This document shows positions 53,090 to 62,788 of a stretch of DNA of 64,000 nt, in pieces. The notes below the pieces were generated by a model. It was not told where the DNA came from. It worked only from the letters and a program-made list of their open reading frames with translations, and ran no database searches. Position numbers and translations under genes: made by a program. Each line of letters starts with the position of its first letter. Within the stretch, counting starts at the first letter, position 1. Origin of the DNA: Bacteriovorax stolpii (GTDB lineage: Bacteria; Bdellovibrionota; UBA2428); the NCBI GenBank assembly GCA_945881775.1, contig CAMCVE010000011.1:1-64000 (forward strand), read 5' to 3'.

Positions 53090-55000
53090 TTAGCGGCGGC
53101 TGTTGTACTGAACGCCCAAAGACAAGTTCGATCCACCGCTCGAATAGGGAGGATAGTAGATCCCCGTGTTGCCGCCCATGTAAGAGCCGCCCGCGCCGTA
53201 TCCCGACGAGCCATAGCCCATTCCCATGCCGCCGATCGAGCCGAGACCACTGAGACCCGAGCTGGCCGTTTGAGCAGCCATATAGGACTGGTAGCTCTTG
53301 CCGTAGGTTTTGTAGAGGGCATCGAGGTCTGCCTTGTAGCGCGATTGGGCTTTTGCCGCTTCATCCGCCTGACGTTGAATCGCTTGAGCGTATTGCTGCA
53401 TCTGTTGCGCCATCAAGGTCGCCTGCTGAGCATCGTAGCCACCAGCACCGCTGCCATAGAAAGGTGTTTGACCGTAGAGACCGCCAGGTCCCCACTGTCC
53501 CATGTTGGCGCCGTTGCCGCCCCAACCGTTTCCACCATTGAGAGATCCGAAGGGACCGGGCATACCACCAACGCCTGAGCCAAGGCCGTTGCCACCCCAG
53601 CCACCGCCGGCACCACCTGGCCCGTAGAAGCCAGGAGTTCCGCCCGAGTAAACACTTCCAGGATAACGACCGGCTGCTCCGCCGTTGAGCCAAGGATTGC
53701 CGCCAGCATAGCTTCCGCCTGTGCCACCGCCCATTCCACCACCGAATCCGCCACCAAGGCCTCCGCCGATCATGCCACCGCCACCGCAGCCGCCGAACTG
53801 ACCAGACCACGGAGCATAGGGAGGCACACCGCAGGTTCCGCCCATGACGCCGCCACCACCGAATCCACCGCCCATACCGGGACCGTAGAAGCCGCCACCG
53901 CCGCCGACAATAATGCCGCCGTTGCCGCCGCACTGACCGTAAGGGCAGGCGCCGCCGTGACCGGTGTAACCGTAGCCACCGCCCCCATAACCATAGCCGC
54001 CGCCGGAGCCGTACATGCCGCCGATGCCGCTACCGGAGTAGGAGCCGCTCGGGAAGCCGAGTTCTTTGTTGTAGCTGAGAGCCATCTGCGCGGTTTGGTT
54101 GGCGCGCTTATTGGCGTCGTTCATCACCCAAAGAGGCGCGATGACTTTCGTGAGACCCAGCGTCGTGTTGGCGAGGGTGTCGTACCATTTGTTTTGCTGT
54201 TGAATGACGACAACACCGCCACCTCCGCCGCCGCCACACTGGCCACCCATGAAATGGACGCCAGACGAAGCGTAGGAGTTATACTGAGACTGAGACATAC
54301 GACGACGCATGTCCGCGCCGGCTTTTTCACATTCTTTCAGGATGGACTTAGCAAATCCCTTGAGAGCATTGGGGCTGTCGACGGTTTCGCGCACGGCGAG
54401 AACACGGCACGCGAAGCGCTCGTTGCCCGACATCACGTCAACATCATCACAGCTTTGCTCGCCACCACCACCGTCGCCACCTGAAGAGGAACCAAAGAAT
54501 GCGTCGAGAGCTGAGAAGTTGCCGACTTGCGAAGAGTCATTGCCTGATCCAGCAACTTCTTCGAGGACAGTTTCACGAATCGCTTCGCAGCGGTCACGGA
54601 ATTTTGCGAGACCATTGTTGTCCCTACGAAGATTTTGAAGAAGGAACATTTCGCACAGGGAGTTGCGATAGTCCGAATTCGCGAACGAGCGACTCCACTG
54701 GAATTTATTGATATCGAGATAGCTGTCTTGCCAAGCGAGAGAGAGGGATCCGCCGCGCTCAAAAGGATTTCCACGAGGAAGACGACCGGTCCATCCACAC
54801 TGAGCGATGATTGCCGCACGATCGACTTCGCTGTCGTCAAGTGATCCACCGCTGTGGCCGCCACCGCCGGTTGAAGGGGGAGTGCCCGTTCCGTAATCTT
54901 TATCAGAACCTGCCCAACCCACAGGCGCCGCAGCCAGCACAACAAATGCGAGCGTGCCATGCAGAGCAAGCCTATCCAAAGCGAAGAAACGTGGCATCAT
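53090..55000 (-). CDS. Secreted glycine-rich protein
   Basis: 636 residues with a signal peptide (LAFVVLAAAPVGWA). An N-terminal domain of about 270 residues has six or more cysteines (AQCGWTG, SLCEMF, DRCEAI, QSCDDV, ACRVLA, KECEKA) that may pair. The middle (about residues 320-510) is extremely Gly-rich with GGY, GGG and GGM runs plus further cysteines (GTCGVPPY, FGGCGGG). The C-terminus has a helical stretch (QQMQQYAQAIQRQADEAAKAQS) and a final beta part (SNLSLGVQYNSRR). Gly/Tyr-rich regions are found in surface adhesins and extracellular-matrix-like proteins; its place in the envelope is inferred. Confidence 0.75.
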   Translation of the reverse strand: MMPRFFALDRLALHGTLAFVVLAAAPVGWAGSDKDYGTGTPPSTGGGGHSGGSLDDSEVDRAAIIAQCGWTGRLPRGNPFERGGSLSLAWQDSYLDINKFQWSRSFANSDYRNSLCEMFLLQNLRRDNNGLAKFRDRCEAIRETVLEEVAGSGNDSSQVGNFSALDAFFGSSSGGDGGGGEQSCDDVDVMSGNERFACRVLAVRETVDSPNALKGFAKSILKECEKAGADMRRRMSQSQYNSYASSGVHFMGGQCGGGGGGGVVVIQQQNKWYDTLANTTLGLTKVIAPLWVMNDANKRANQTAQMALSYNKELGFPSGSYSGSGIGGMYGSGGGYGYGGGGYGYTGHGGACPYGQCGGNGGIIVGGGGGFYGPGMGGGFGGGGVMGGTCGVPPYAPWSGQFGGCGGGGMIGGGLGGGFGGGMGGGTGGSYAGGNPWLNGGAAGRYPGSVYSGGTPGFYGPGGAGGGWGGNGLGSGVGGMPGPFGSLNGGNGWGGNGANMGQWGPGGLYGQTPFYGSGAGGYDAQQATLMAQQMQQYAQAIQRQADEAAKAQSRYKADLDALYKTYGKSYQSYMAAQTASSGLSGLGSIGGMGMGYGSSGYGAGGSYMGGNTGIYYPPYSSGGSNLSLGVQYNSRR

Positions 55001-55082
55001 AAACCTCTCCCTAGTCTTCAGTGTAACCTATCGACGAAAAATCCTGTAAACTTGAGTCTAAGGCCAGGGAGGGCCGACCTGA

Positions 55083-56711
55083 ATGGACGCACGATTGAAG
55101 GGGAGTCTGCGCCAAAGAACGGCTATATTTTTGATATTGCTGCTCTTTATGTCCACTGGGGGCTTCTATCTGATGTCCCGCTCCCAAGAGGCCTTGAGCG
55201 CCGCATCGACAAGAATCCGTGAGGTGCTGCTGCCGGCAGGTCGATTAATTGACAATGCTAAGCGCGAAATCGATCTCCAGGTTCATGAACTGAGCCTTCT
55301 CTCGACTTTCGAGAGCCCGCGTCGCGATTTGGATTTGCAACAACGCACCCTCTTACGCCTGAGTCCTTCGGTGCAGTCTTTACTCAACCTTCATGCGAGT
55401 CCGCTTTTTCCGCAACCGCTCTCTCAACTGTTTCAACCTTGGGCGCTCGCCGCACGTGCGTACCAGCAACGCGTGCCCGCGTTCCAAAGCTTTGAAGATG
55501 CGTCTCAAGCCTTGGTGGACCTGCGTTCTAAGACGCACATTCTTCAACGCGCCGTCGACCGCGAGCTCAGTGTGCAGCTGATCCGCGTGACCGAATCCTC
55601 CGAAAAAAATATGGCTTATTGGGCGCTAGCTTTGGCTTTGGCTTTTGTGTCATCCACGGCTTTTGCGTTCCTCGTTTGGCAATGGATGGAGCCTCTCGCG
55701 ACTCTGAGAAGCTTCCTTCAAGAAGACGTGGCCCTCGGACAGTCACCCTTCCCTTCCTTTAAAACTCAAGGCCTCCGGGCCCCACCCCGCGAAGTTCACG
55801 AACTCAGCGAGTCGCTGCGTGAACACGTTCTCGGATCCATTCGTCAAAGAGCCGAACTCTCCGAACGGGAGGCGAAGCTCCAGGATGCGGACCGCTCCCT
55901 CTCCACACTTTTTGCCGCAATCTCACACCTGCTTCGCCATAACGAAAAACTCACCTCCGAGCTCGTGCGCAAAGAACGTCTTGCTTCGATGAGCGAAATG
56001 GCCGCCGAGCTCGCACACGAAATCAAGAACCCTCTCAACAGTATGAGCCTTAAGCTCGAACTCCTGAGAGAAGATCTTGGCGCCGCGGATCAAAAAGTGC
56101 TGGACCGAGTCCTCGATGAGATCGATCGCCTCGATGCGCTCACCGAAAGCCATCTCAGCCAAACGCGCGGTGGCCTCAGAGGACAAATGCCGGTGCTTAT
56201 GAAGGAACAAGGCGAATCTGCCGTGACCCAGCTCTTCGACGAGATCCGCGAATTCCATGCCGCTCCACTCGAAGAAAAGAACATCACTCTCGATATTTCG
56301 TCGGTGGACGGATTTGCGCTCCCCGTGCCTAAGAGTGTCATGAAGTCGGCGCTCGTCAATCTCCTCAAAAACTCAGAAGAGTCCCTGGTCGAAGTGAATG
56401 ACCTTCGTCCGAGAATAATTCGAATGGAACAGGTGGCCACCCCTTCGGGTGGCTGGAAACTCAGACTCATGGACAATGGGTGCGGTTTCCCTGAGGACTA
56501 CAAGGCGAATCCTTTCCAACTCTTCCGCACGAGCAAGCAAACCGGTTCCGGTCTGGGACTTGTCACAACTCGAAAGATGCTCGAAGCTTACGGCATTCGC
56601 ATGAGCCTCCAAGAAGCAAGCCCTCCTTTTGTGACGTGTTGGAGCCTCGAGCCCGCCACGGAGACTGAGACGACATCCACGCTCGCAGACACCAAGGAGA
56701 TCACGACATGA
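55083..56711 (+). CDS. Membrane sensor histidine kinase (NtrB-like)
   Basis: 542 residues with two membrane helices (about 12-30 and 178-198) around a periplasmic sensor of about 145 residues. Coiled linker segments follow, then H-box AAELAHEIKNPLNSM with His312, N-box ALVNLLKNSEESL, G1 DNGCGFPED, and G2 TGSGLGLVTTRKML. The kinase core is complete. It should autophosphorylate and pass phosphate to the NtrC-type regulator whose gene begins in its stop codon (ATGA). The sensed signal is unknown, but the sensor has no recognised PAS or Cache domain. Confidence 0.92.
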   Translation: MDARLKGSLRQRTAIFLILLLFMSTGGFYLMSRSQEALSAASTRIREVLLPAGRLIDNAKREIDLQVHELSLLSTFESPRRDLDLQQRTLLRLSPSVQSLLNLHASPLFPQPLSQLFQPWALAARAYQQRVPAFQSFEDASQALVDLRSKTHILQRAVDRELSVQLIRVTESSEKNMAYWALALALAFVSSTAFAFLVWQWMEPLATLRSFLQEDVALGQSPFPSFKTQGLRAPPREVHELSESLREHVLGSIRQRAELSEREAKLQDADRSLSTLFAAISHLLRHNEKLTSELVRKERLASMSEMAAELAHEIKNPLNSMSLKLELLREDLGAADQKVLDRVLDEIDRLDALTESHLSQTRGGLRGQMPVLMKEQGESAVTQLFDEIREFHAAPLEEKNITLDISSVDGFALPVPKSVMKSALVNLLKNSEESLVEVNDLRPRIIRMEQVATPSGGWKLRLMDNGCGFPEDYKANPFQLFRTSKQTGSGLGLVTTRKMLEAYGIRMSLQEASPPFVTCWSLEPATETETTSTLADTKEITT

Positions 56712-58060
56712 TTCTCGTAGTCGACGACGATCAAGAAAACCGACTGAGCCTCATTCAAGTTCTCGAGCGCGAAGGTTGGAGCTGCTGCGACGCCGAAAAT
56801 GGCGAAGCGGCCTTGCAGATCTTGCGAGACCGCCCCGAAGTTCAACTGCTGATCACCGATATGAAGATGCCGGGCTTGGTGAACGGACTCGAGCTCCTGC
56901 AGATGTCGCGGCGCCTGCGCCCCGATGTGCAGCGTTTACTGATCACAGCTTTTGGCACCATCGAAGCCACGGTCGAAGCGATGCGCGCGGGAGCCTTCGA
57001 TGTGCTCACAAAACCCGTGAAGATCAAAGCACTCAAGGAGAACGTCGCTCGCCTCCTCGAGAACGCGCCCAACAAGCCGTTGGTCTCGCAGTCCGGCGCC
57101 GGATCCTCAGTTTCTGCGCAATTTTCGCCTCAATACGCGAAACTCACCGAAACTCTACGCCGCGCGGCCCAGTCTGAAGCCTATGTGCTTTTCACCGGCG
57201 AGAGCGGCAGCGGCAAATCCTACCTCGCAAAACTCCTCCACGAGTGGTCGCTTCGCCGCGAGCACCCGTTTGTGGGCCTCAACTGTGCCGCTATTCCAGG
57301 AGAGCTGCTGGAGAGTGAACTCTTCGGGGTCGAGAAAGGTGCTTTCACGGGAGCTAACAGCAGTCGCGAAGGAAAAGTGCAGGCCGCTCACAAAGGCACT
57401 CTGCTGCTCGACGAGATCGGCGACATGAGTTTTGCCCTGCAAGCGAAGCTCTTGCAGCTGATTCAAGAAAAGCGCTTCTACAAACTCGGCTCCAACAAAG
57501 AACTCCACGCGGATCTTCGAATCGTTTCGGCCACAAACAAGAACCTCGCGGAGATGATCCAAGCGGGCAGCTTCCGCGAAGATCTGCTCTATCGCCTCAA
57601 AGTGATTGAGATCCACGTGCCCTCATTGCGCGAGCGCAAACAAGACCTCTTGTGGATCATTCCAAACCTTCTTGATTCGCTCGCAGAGAAGAACCATCTC
57701 CCGCCCGTGCGACTCGCACACGAAGCGCTCGCACTGCTGTGGGCTTACGATTGGCCCGGCAACATTCGCGAGCTCGAGAACGTGCTCGAGAGCACCTTGG
57801 TGCTCGCGCCTCGCGAGGATCTTCGTGAAGGACTGCTTGGGGCTCACCTCTTGCCTGAGACTTTCCGCAAAAAAGTTGAGCACCTCAGTGCTTCGAGTCC
57901 CCTTCCTCCGATGGCCGACCTGGCCACGATTGAGCGCATGGCGATCGAACAAGCGCTGGCCATTTCCGGAGGACGACGCAAACTCGCGGCGAGTCTCCTA
58001 GGCATCAGCGAACGCACTTTGTATCGGGTGCTCGGTGCCGAGAATCGCCTCGACAGCTAA
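56708..58060 (+). CDS. NtrC-family sigma-54-dependent response regulator
   Basis: 450 residues. Receiver: acidic VVDDDQEN, Asp51 (LITDMKMPGL), Thr in LLITAFGTI, Lys in LTKPVKIK. AAA+ domain: Walker A TGESGSGKSY, the sigma-54 contact loop GAFTGAN, Walker B GTLLLDEIGDMSF, sensor/arginine-finger region FREDLLYRLKV. C-terminal Fis-type helix-turn-helix: AISGGRRKLAASLLGISERTLYRVLG. It activates sigma-54 promoters when phosphorylated. It is coupled to the kinase gene before it, so the pair works as one system. Target genes cannot be read from this window; no sigma-54 box was found near it. Confidence 0.96.
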   Translation: MILVVDDDQENRLSLIQVLEREGWSCCDAENGEAALQILRDRPEVQLLITDMKMPGLVNGLELLQMSRRLRPDVQRLLITAFGTIEATVEAMRAGAFDVLTKPVKIKALKENVARLLENAPNKPLVSQSGAGSSVSAQFSPQYAKLTETLRRAAQSEAYVLFTGESGSGKSYLAKLLHEWSLRREHPFVGLNCAAIPGELLESELFGVEKGAFTGANSSREGKVQAAHKGTLLLDEIGDMSFALQAKLLQLIQEKRFYKLGSNKELHADLRIVSATNKNLAEMIQAGSFREDLLYRLKVIEIHVPSLRERKQDLLWIIPNLLDSLAEKNHLPPVRLAHEALALLWAYDWPGNIRELENVLESTLVLAPREDLREGLLGAHLLPETFRKKVEHLSASSPLPPMADLATIERMAIEQALAISGGRRKLAASLLGISERTLYRVLGAENRLDS

Positions 58061-58115
58061 CGCATTGCGCGAAATTTCACTGGCGCTCTGAAACGAAGCG
58101 TCCTATAAGGGCAGC

Positions 58116-59246
58116 GTGGAAACCGCTGTCTTTCAAGATATCGTCTTAGGTCTAGGCACCTTTGGGCTCATCTTGGCCCTCTTGTGGCTCGTGCTCCGCA
58201 AAAAACGCCCGAGGACCCTTCCCGCTGCTGTCGAAGTTGCAGGCCCCCAAAAAATCGAAAGCGTCGAAGCTAGCGAGCCTGAGACCGCGAGTTCCTCTTG
58301 GTGGAAGGCTCTCACAAAAACTCGCAGCCGTTTTTCTCTCAGCTCTAGGGGCGACATCAAGGACCTGAAAAACGCCCTCGAAGAAGCCTGCCTCGTGAGC
58401 GACCTCGGAGTCTCAAACACCGAAGAAGCCTTGCGTGAGCTCCCTTGGTCAGATCTGTCCAAAGTTGCAGAAGACGAGCGTCTTCAAGGTTCTAAGCTCG
58501 CTCTCGGCCGTCTCATGACCAAGTGGCTACAGAGCGCCGGTCAGACAGACGACTCCCGCGAGTGGCCCAAAAAATCGAGCGACGGCGAGCCAACCGTGCT
58601 GTGGTTTGTGGGCGTCAATGGCGTCGGTAAAACCACGAGCATCGCTAAGCTCGGTGCAGAACTCAAAGGCCGCGGCGCGAGCGTGCTGCTTGCAGCAGGC
58701 GACACCTTCCGAGCAGCGGCTGGCGAACAACTCGAAACTTGGGCTGAACGCCTCGGCATGGAATGCGTTCGAGGAGCCGCGGGCGCAGATTCATCGTCTG
58801 TCCTTTTTGATGCGATTCAATCGGCGCGCGCCAAGAAAATCGATTTCGTCCTCTGTGATTCCGCAGGTCGTCTGCACAACCAGACGCAGCTCATGGAGGC
58901 CCTTGCCAAAAACAAACGCGTGATGGCCAAAGCTCTTCCCGCAGCTCCCCATGAGACGCTGCTGGTCCTAGACGCCCACACAGGTCAAAACATGCTCGCT
59001 CAAGCGAAGCAGTTCCAAGAAGCCGTGGGGCTCACCGGGCTCATTCTCACCAAACTCGACGGCAGCGCCCGTGGAGGTGCTGTTGTGGCCGTCGCCCGCC
59101 AAACGCAGGTGAAGATCCGTCGTCTTGGCCTCGGTGAATCCGAAAAGGATTTCGTAAATTTCGAAGCCAGAAGCTTCGTTGACGCACTGCTAGGCCTCCC
59201 AGAAAGCCCCAAAGTTCTTTCGGAAGGACCCGTGCAAAGTCTCTAG
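58116..59246 (+). CDS. ftsY: Signal recognition particle receptor FtsY
   Basis: 376 residues from GTG. An N-terminal membrane segment (VLGLGTFGLILALLWLVL) and short charged linker replace the long acidic A-domain of E. coli. NG domain: helical N part, G1 GVNGVGKTTSIAKLGAEL, G2/closing loop AGDTFRAAAGEQLETWA, G3 CDSAGRLHNQ, G4 TKLDGSARGG. It docks SRP-ribosome complexes at the Sec translocon. A TATAAG box (58104-58109) is so close that the transcript may start at the GTG itself; AAGGG also lies just upstream. zapA follows 26 bases later. Confidence 0.97.
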   Translation: METAVFQDIVLGLGTFGLILALLWLVLRKKRPRTLPAAVEVAGPQKIESVEASEPETASSSWWKALTKTRSRFSLSSRGDIKDLKNALEEACLVSDLGVSNTEEALRELPWSDLSKVAEDERLQGSKLALGRLMTKWLQSAGQTDDSREWPKKSSDGEPTVLWFVGVNGVGKTTSIAKLGAELKGRGASVLLAAGDTFRAAAGEQLETWAERLGMECVRGAAGADSSSVLFDAIQSARAKKIDFVLCDSAGRLHNQTQLMEALAKNKRVMAKALPAAPHETLLVLDAHTGQNMLAQAKQFQEAVGLTGLILTKLDGSARGGAVVAVARQTQVKIRRLGLGESEKDFVNFEARSFVDALLGLPESPKVLSEGPVQSL

Positions 59247-59272
59247 AAATATGGGATGATTTCCTCTGAACC

Positions 59273-59614
59273 ATGGAAAAGACTCTGATCGAAACACTGC
59301 CCAAAGGAAGTCCGAAAATCACGGAGATTTCTCTGGGCGGCACCACGGTCAAAGTCAAAACAGAAGCCACTCCGGCGTCACTCAAGCAAATCCGCGACCT
59401 CGTGAATTCAAAATTTGATGAATTCCCCGAATCCGTTGCGAAGAGCATGAGCGGCCAACAGATGGCAGTGCTTGTCGCCTTCAATCTGGCAGAAGAGCTC
59501 CTGCGTGAGCAGGAAAAGATGCGTCTTCTCAAACGACGAGCCACGGACACGACCGATCGCCTCATCAAACGCGTTGAGGCTCATTTGGGAACGATGTCTG
59601 GACGTTCTTCTTGA
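59273..59614 (+). CDS. zapA: Cell division protein ZapA
   Basis: 113 residues of ZapA type: N-terminal beta-hairpin (ITEISLGGTTVKVKTEATPASLKQI), dimerising long helix with KSMSGQQMAVLVAFNLAEELL and a C-terminal coiled coil (MRLLKRRATDTTDRLIKRVEAHLG). ZapA crosslinks FtsZ filaments at the division ring. It is close behind ftsY. In many bacteria zapA is followed by 6S RNA and the 5-formyl-THF cyclo-ligase gene, and that neighbourhood is seen here for the two protein genes. Confidence 0.85.
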   Translation: MEKTLIETLPKGSPKITEISLGGTTVKVKTEATPASLKQIRDLVNSKFDEFPESVAKSMSGQQMAVLVAFNLAEELLREQEKMRLLKRRATDTTDRLIKRVEAHLGTMSGRSS

Positions 59615-59748
59615 TCGAGCTCACGAGAGAGCTCTCGATGAACGTTGACCCGCAATTTTCCGTGGGGCCTGACCGGATGAATTTTTAGAGATTGGAGCGA
59701 GGTTCTGCACGCACCCGCTAAGAGCTAAGAGCAGGACCCAAAGATCGT
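59615..59748 (+). other. zapA-cyclo-ligase gap, position where 6S RNA is often found
   Basis: A 134-base gap with a hairpin just after the zapA stop (GAGCTC/GAGCTC at 59614-59639) and a second 7-bp hairpin (AGCGAGGT with ACCCGCT near 59697-59723). The 6S RNA gene commonly occupies this place in other bacteria, but the gap is shorter than usual 6S RNA (about 180 nt), and I could not fold a convincing central bubble. Treated as a candidate only. Confidence 0.25.
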
Positions 59749-60399
59749 ATGAACTTAGGACACCGCGAGGGGGCATCGAGCTCCTTCTCGATTTCATTTA
59801 TGGGACAGGGACAAGCGCGTCCCTCTCGTGAAGAGGCCCGCGCGCAGGCGAAATCCCTGCACACGCAACTTCATGCGGCCGCCGAGACCTTCAAGCTTCC
59901 CACACGCGCGCCCGCAGAACTCGTCGAGCTTCTTCGTGCGCATCCCACAGTTGGAGTCTTTGCAGGCCGGGCGGAATGGTTTGAAGTGCTAGGATTTGAG
60001 AACTGGCTCCGCTCACAGAGCCCCCTCGACGTCACGACCTGTTATCCTCGCAGCGCTCACGATTCTTTTGAGTTCTGCGTCGCTCACGAGTCCGAGCTCG
60101 TAAAGAGCCAACCCTACGGTCTCTTTGAGCCCGTGCCCTCGGCGCCTCTAGCCGAGCCTTCTTTAGTATTTGCTCCTTGCACACTCGCAGATGTCCTCGG
60201 ACACCGGATGGGTCGCGGCAAGGGTCATTTTGATCGCTATCTCGCCCGCCATCCTGGAACGATCACGGTGGGCGTCTGTCACGAGGACTTCGTCCTCGAA
60301 CAGTTTCCGGCCGAATGGATCCAGCCTCATGACCGGGACATGAGCGCTTTACTCACCAACCAACGCTACCTCAAGATTCCCACCAAAGGAGACCGCTAA
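59749..60399 (+). CDS. fau: 5-formyltetrahydrofolate cyclo-ligase
   Basis: 216 residues. The N-terminal part contains a basic Arg/Ala-rich helix (REEARAQAKSLHTQL) in place of the usual R-x3-R-x2 start. The ATP and folate motif is GHRMGRGKGHFDRYLAR (family G-x-R-[LI]-G-x-G-G/K-G-x-Y/F-D-R), with VFAPCTLADV before it and TVGVCHEDFVLEQ after. It converts 5-formyl-THF to 5,10-methenyl-THF with ATP. The sequence in the middle is divergent. Ends two bases before the RNase Y ATG, so it is probably cotranscribed with rny. Confidence 0.88.
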   Translation: MNLGHREGASSSFSISFMGQGQARPSREEARAQAKSLHTQLHAAAETFKLPTRAPAELVELLRAHPTVGVFAGRAEWFEVLGFENWLRSQSPLDVTTCYPRSAHDSFEFCVAHESELVKSQPYGLFEPVPSAPLAEPSLVFAPCTLADVLGHRMGRGKGHFDRYLARHPGTITVGVCHEDFVLEQFPAEWIQPHDRDMSALLTNQRYLKIPTKGDR

Positions 60400-60401
60400 T
60401 T

Positions 60402-61976
60402 ATGTCACTCTTCATCACCATCGGCATCGCGCTCGTCGCAGGCCTCGTCATTGGACTGCTGCCACTCGCGCTCAAACAAAAACAACTTCTTGCCAACGCC
60501 CGTCGCAAATCCGACGACATCATGAAAGAAGCGCGTCGCAAAGCCGACAACATCGCCAAAGACGCGCAGAACAAGTCCAAAGAAGCCGTCAACCAGGCCA
60601 AGCGCCAGTTCGACCAATCCGTTCAACAAAAGCTCGACGAAACCCGTCGCGCCGAGCAGAAAGCCCGCGACATTGAGAAGACACTCGTCGACGAGCGTCG
60701 TGAAGTTCAAGAAGCCAAGGACCGCGCCGAGCTTGCTGCCCGCAAGGCTGAGCTTGCGGCTACAGAGCACGAGCGTGTGACCAAGGCCAGCGCCCAAATG
60801 GAACAACACTTTCGAACCAAGCTCGACGAAGCCAAGCGCGAATTCGAGCGCATTGCGAGCATGACCGAGCGCGAAGCTCGCGAAGCCCTCCTGAAGACTA
60901 TCGAAGACGACACCAAACTTTCTGCGGCTCGCATGGTCCGCGAAATCGAAGAACACGCCAAAGACGAAGCCGAGTCGCTCGCCAAGCGCATCATCTCAGT
61001 TGCAGTCTCACGCTACTCCTCGGACTACATTCCCGAGCGCACGACCTCTTCTGTGCACCTTCCCTCGGACGACCTCAAAGGTCGCCTGATCGGTCGCGAA
61101 GGACGCAACATCCGCGCCATCGAAGCCGCCACGGGCTGCGACCTAATCGTCGACGACACCCCTGAGACCGTCGTCGTGAGCTGCTTTGACCCCGTTCGTC
61201 GTCACATCGGCAAGACGGTGCTCGAGAATCTCATCGCTGACGGCCGTATTCACCCCGGGCGCATCGAAGAACTTGTCGAAAAAGTCACTAAAGGTGTCGA
61301 CGCTAAGATCCGCGAAGCGGGCAAGGCCGCGATCCTGGATCTTGGAATCGTGAGCATGCACCCCGAACTTCTCAAAGTGATCGGACAGTTGCAGTTCCGC
61401 TTCTCCTACACTCAGAACATTTATCATCACTCGATCGAAGTCGGTCACCTCTGTGGACTCATGGCCGCAGAGCTCGGCCTCGACGTGAAGAAAGCCCGCC
61501 GCGCAGGTCTCTTGCATGACATCGGTAAAGCGATGACCCACGAAATGGAAGGCTCACACGCCGTCATCGGCGCCGACCTCTGCGAAAAATATGGAGAAGC
61601 TCCGGACATCGTCTATGCAATTCGTGCCCACCACGAAGACGTCAAGCCCCAGTCATGGCTCGACTTCATGGTCATCGGCAGCGACGCCATCAGCGGCGCG
61701 CGTCCCGGTGCGCGCCGCGAACAGCTCGACAACTACGTTCGTCGTCTCGAAGATCTCGAGAACATTGCCAACGGTTTCCCCGGAGTGGAGCGCAGTTTTG
61801 CGATCGCAGCCGGACGTGAAGTCCGCGTGATGGTCGAGAACTCGCGCGTCAACGACGAAGCGGCCGTGATGCTCTCGCGTGACATCGCTAAAAAGATCGA
61901 GTCGGACATGACTTACCCAGGTCAGATTAAAGTCACCGTCATCCGCGAAACCCGCGCAACATCGCTCGCGAAGTAA
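60402..61976 (+). CDS. rny: Ribonuclease Y
   Basis: 524 residues. An N-terminal membrane anchor (FITIGIALVAGLVIGLLPLAL) is followed by a long coiled coil (about 25-200), a KH domain (GRLIGREGRNIRAIEAATG), and an HD domain with the metal-binding HD in GLLHDIGKAMTHE and the histidine in AIRAHHEDVKPQ. RNase Y is a membrane-bound endonuclease that starts mRNA decay in Firmicutes and many other lineages, including some delta-like Proteobacteria. Its presence with YmdB immediately downstream is the common pairing. Confidence 0.97.
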   Translation: MSLFITIGIALVAGLVIGLLPLALKQKQLLANARRKSDDIMKEARRKADNIAKDAQNKSKEAVNQAKRQFDQSVQQKLDETRRAEQKARDIEKTLVDERREVQEAKDRAELAARKAELAATEHERVTKASAQMEQHFRTKLDEAKREFERIASMTEREAREALLKTIEDDTKLSAARMVREIEEHAKDEAESLAKRIISVAVSRYSSDYIPERTTSSVHLPSDDLKGRLIGREGRNIRAIEAATGCDLIVDDTPETVVVSCFDPVRRHIGKTVLENLIADGRIHPGRIEELVEKVTKGVDAKIREAGKAAILDLGIVSMHPELLKVIGQLQFRFSYTQNIYHHSIEVGHLCGLMAAELGLDVKKARRAGLLHDIGKAMTHEMEGSHAVIGADLCEKYGEAPDIVYAIRAHHEDVKPQSWLDFMVIGSDAISGARPGARREQLDNYVRRLEDLENIANGFPGVERSFAIAAGREVRVMVENSRVNDEAAVMLSRDIAKKIESDMTYPGQIKVTVIRETRATSLAK

Positions 61977-61987
61977 GGCCCGGTTTT

Positions 61988-62788
61988 GTGAAAGTCCTCT
62001 TTATCGGAGATATTGTCGGAGAAGCGGGCCGGGATATGGTCCGCGATTTTCTCCCGAAGCTTAAGGCTGCAAAGGGCATTGGGCTCGTGATCGCCAATAC
62101 AGAGAACATGGCCGGTGGTTTTGGAATCACGCCGCAAACAGTACAGGAAATGTCGCAAGCCGGCGTGCAGCTCATGAGCGGCGGCAACCACAGCTTCGAC
62201 AAAAAAGAGGCCCTTGGGACCTACGAAGACGATCCCTACCTCATTCGACCCGCGAATTATCCCGAAGGCACACCCGGGCGCGGCTGGACGATCTATTCGG
62301 TCTCAGCCGATATCAAGGTCGCCCTCGTGAACTTGATGGGTCGCACCTTTATGGACCCGCTGGACTGCCCCTTCAAAAAGGCCGAAAAGCTGCTGCCTGA
62401 GATTCAGGCCAAGACCAAAAACATCATTTTCGACTTCCATGCCGAAGCGACCTCCGAGAAAATGGCGTTTGGTTGGTTTATGAACGGGCGCGCAAGCGCT
62501 GTCGTGGGCACTCATACCCACGTCCAAACGGCCGATGAGCGCGTTTTGGATAAGGGAACGGCCTACATCTCGGATTTGGGCATGACCGGACCTTACGATT
62601 CGGTCATTGGCGTTAAAAAAGAGATCATTATCGAGCGTTTCGTGGAGCGTCGGGGTAAAAAATTTGAAACCGCTAGCGGTGACCCGTGGCTCTGTGGTGT
62701 TATCATCGATCTCGATACGGACTCTGGACGAGCCCGCTCGATCGAGCGAGTCCGTATCGAACGAAAGGACCCGAGTACTCACCCATGA
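61988..62788 (+). CDS. ymdB: YmdB-family metallophosphoesterase
   Basis: 266 residues starting at GTG (11 bases after rny). Metal-site motifs: [11 protein letters not shown] with the first Asp, [25 protein letters not shown] (usually GNHxWD; here Phe for Trp), [10 protein letters not shown] and the HTHV block [12 protein letters not shown]. These enzymes cleave 2',3'-cyclic nucleotides in Bacillus and influence biofilm or motility genes. tyrS starts in its stop codon. The site residues all look present; physiological substrate is inferred from the family. Confidence 0.93.
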   Translation: MKVLFIGDIVGEAGRDMVRDFLPKLKAAKGIGLVIANTENMAGGFGITPQTVQEMSQAGVQLMSGGNHSFDKKEALGTYEDDPYLIRPANYPEGTPGRGWTIYSVSADIKVALVNLMGRTFMDPLDCPFKKAEKLLPEIQAKTKNIIFDFHAEATSEKMAFGWFMNGRASAVVGTHTHVQTADERVLDKGTAYISDLGMTGPYDSVIGVKKEIIIERFVERRGKKFETASGDPWLCGVIIDLDTDSGRARSIERVRIERKDPSTHP

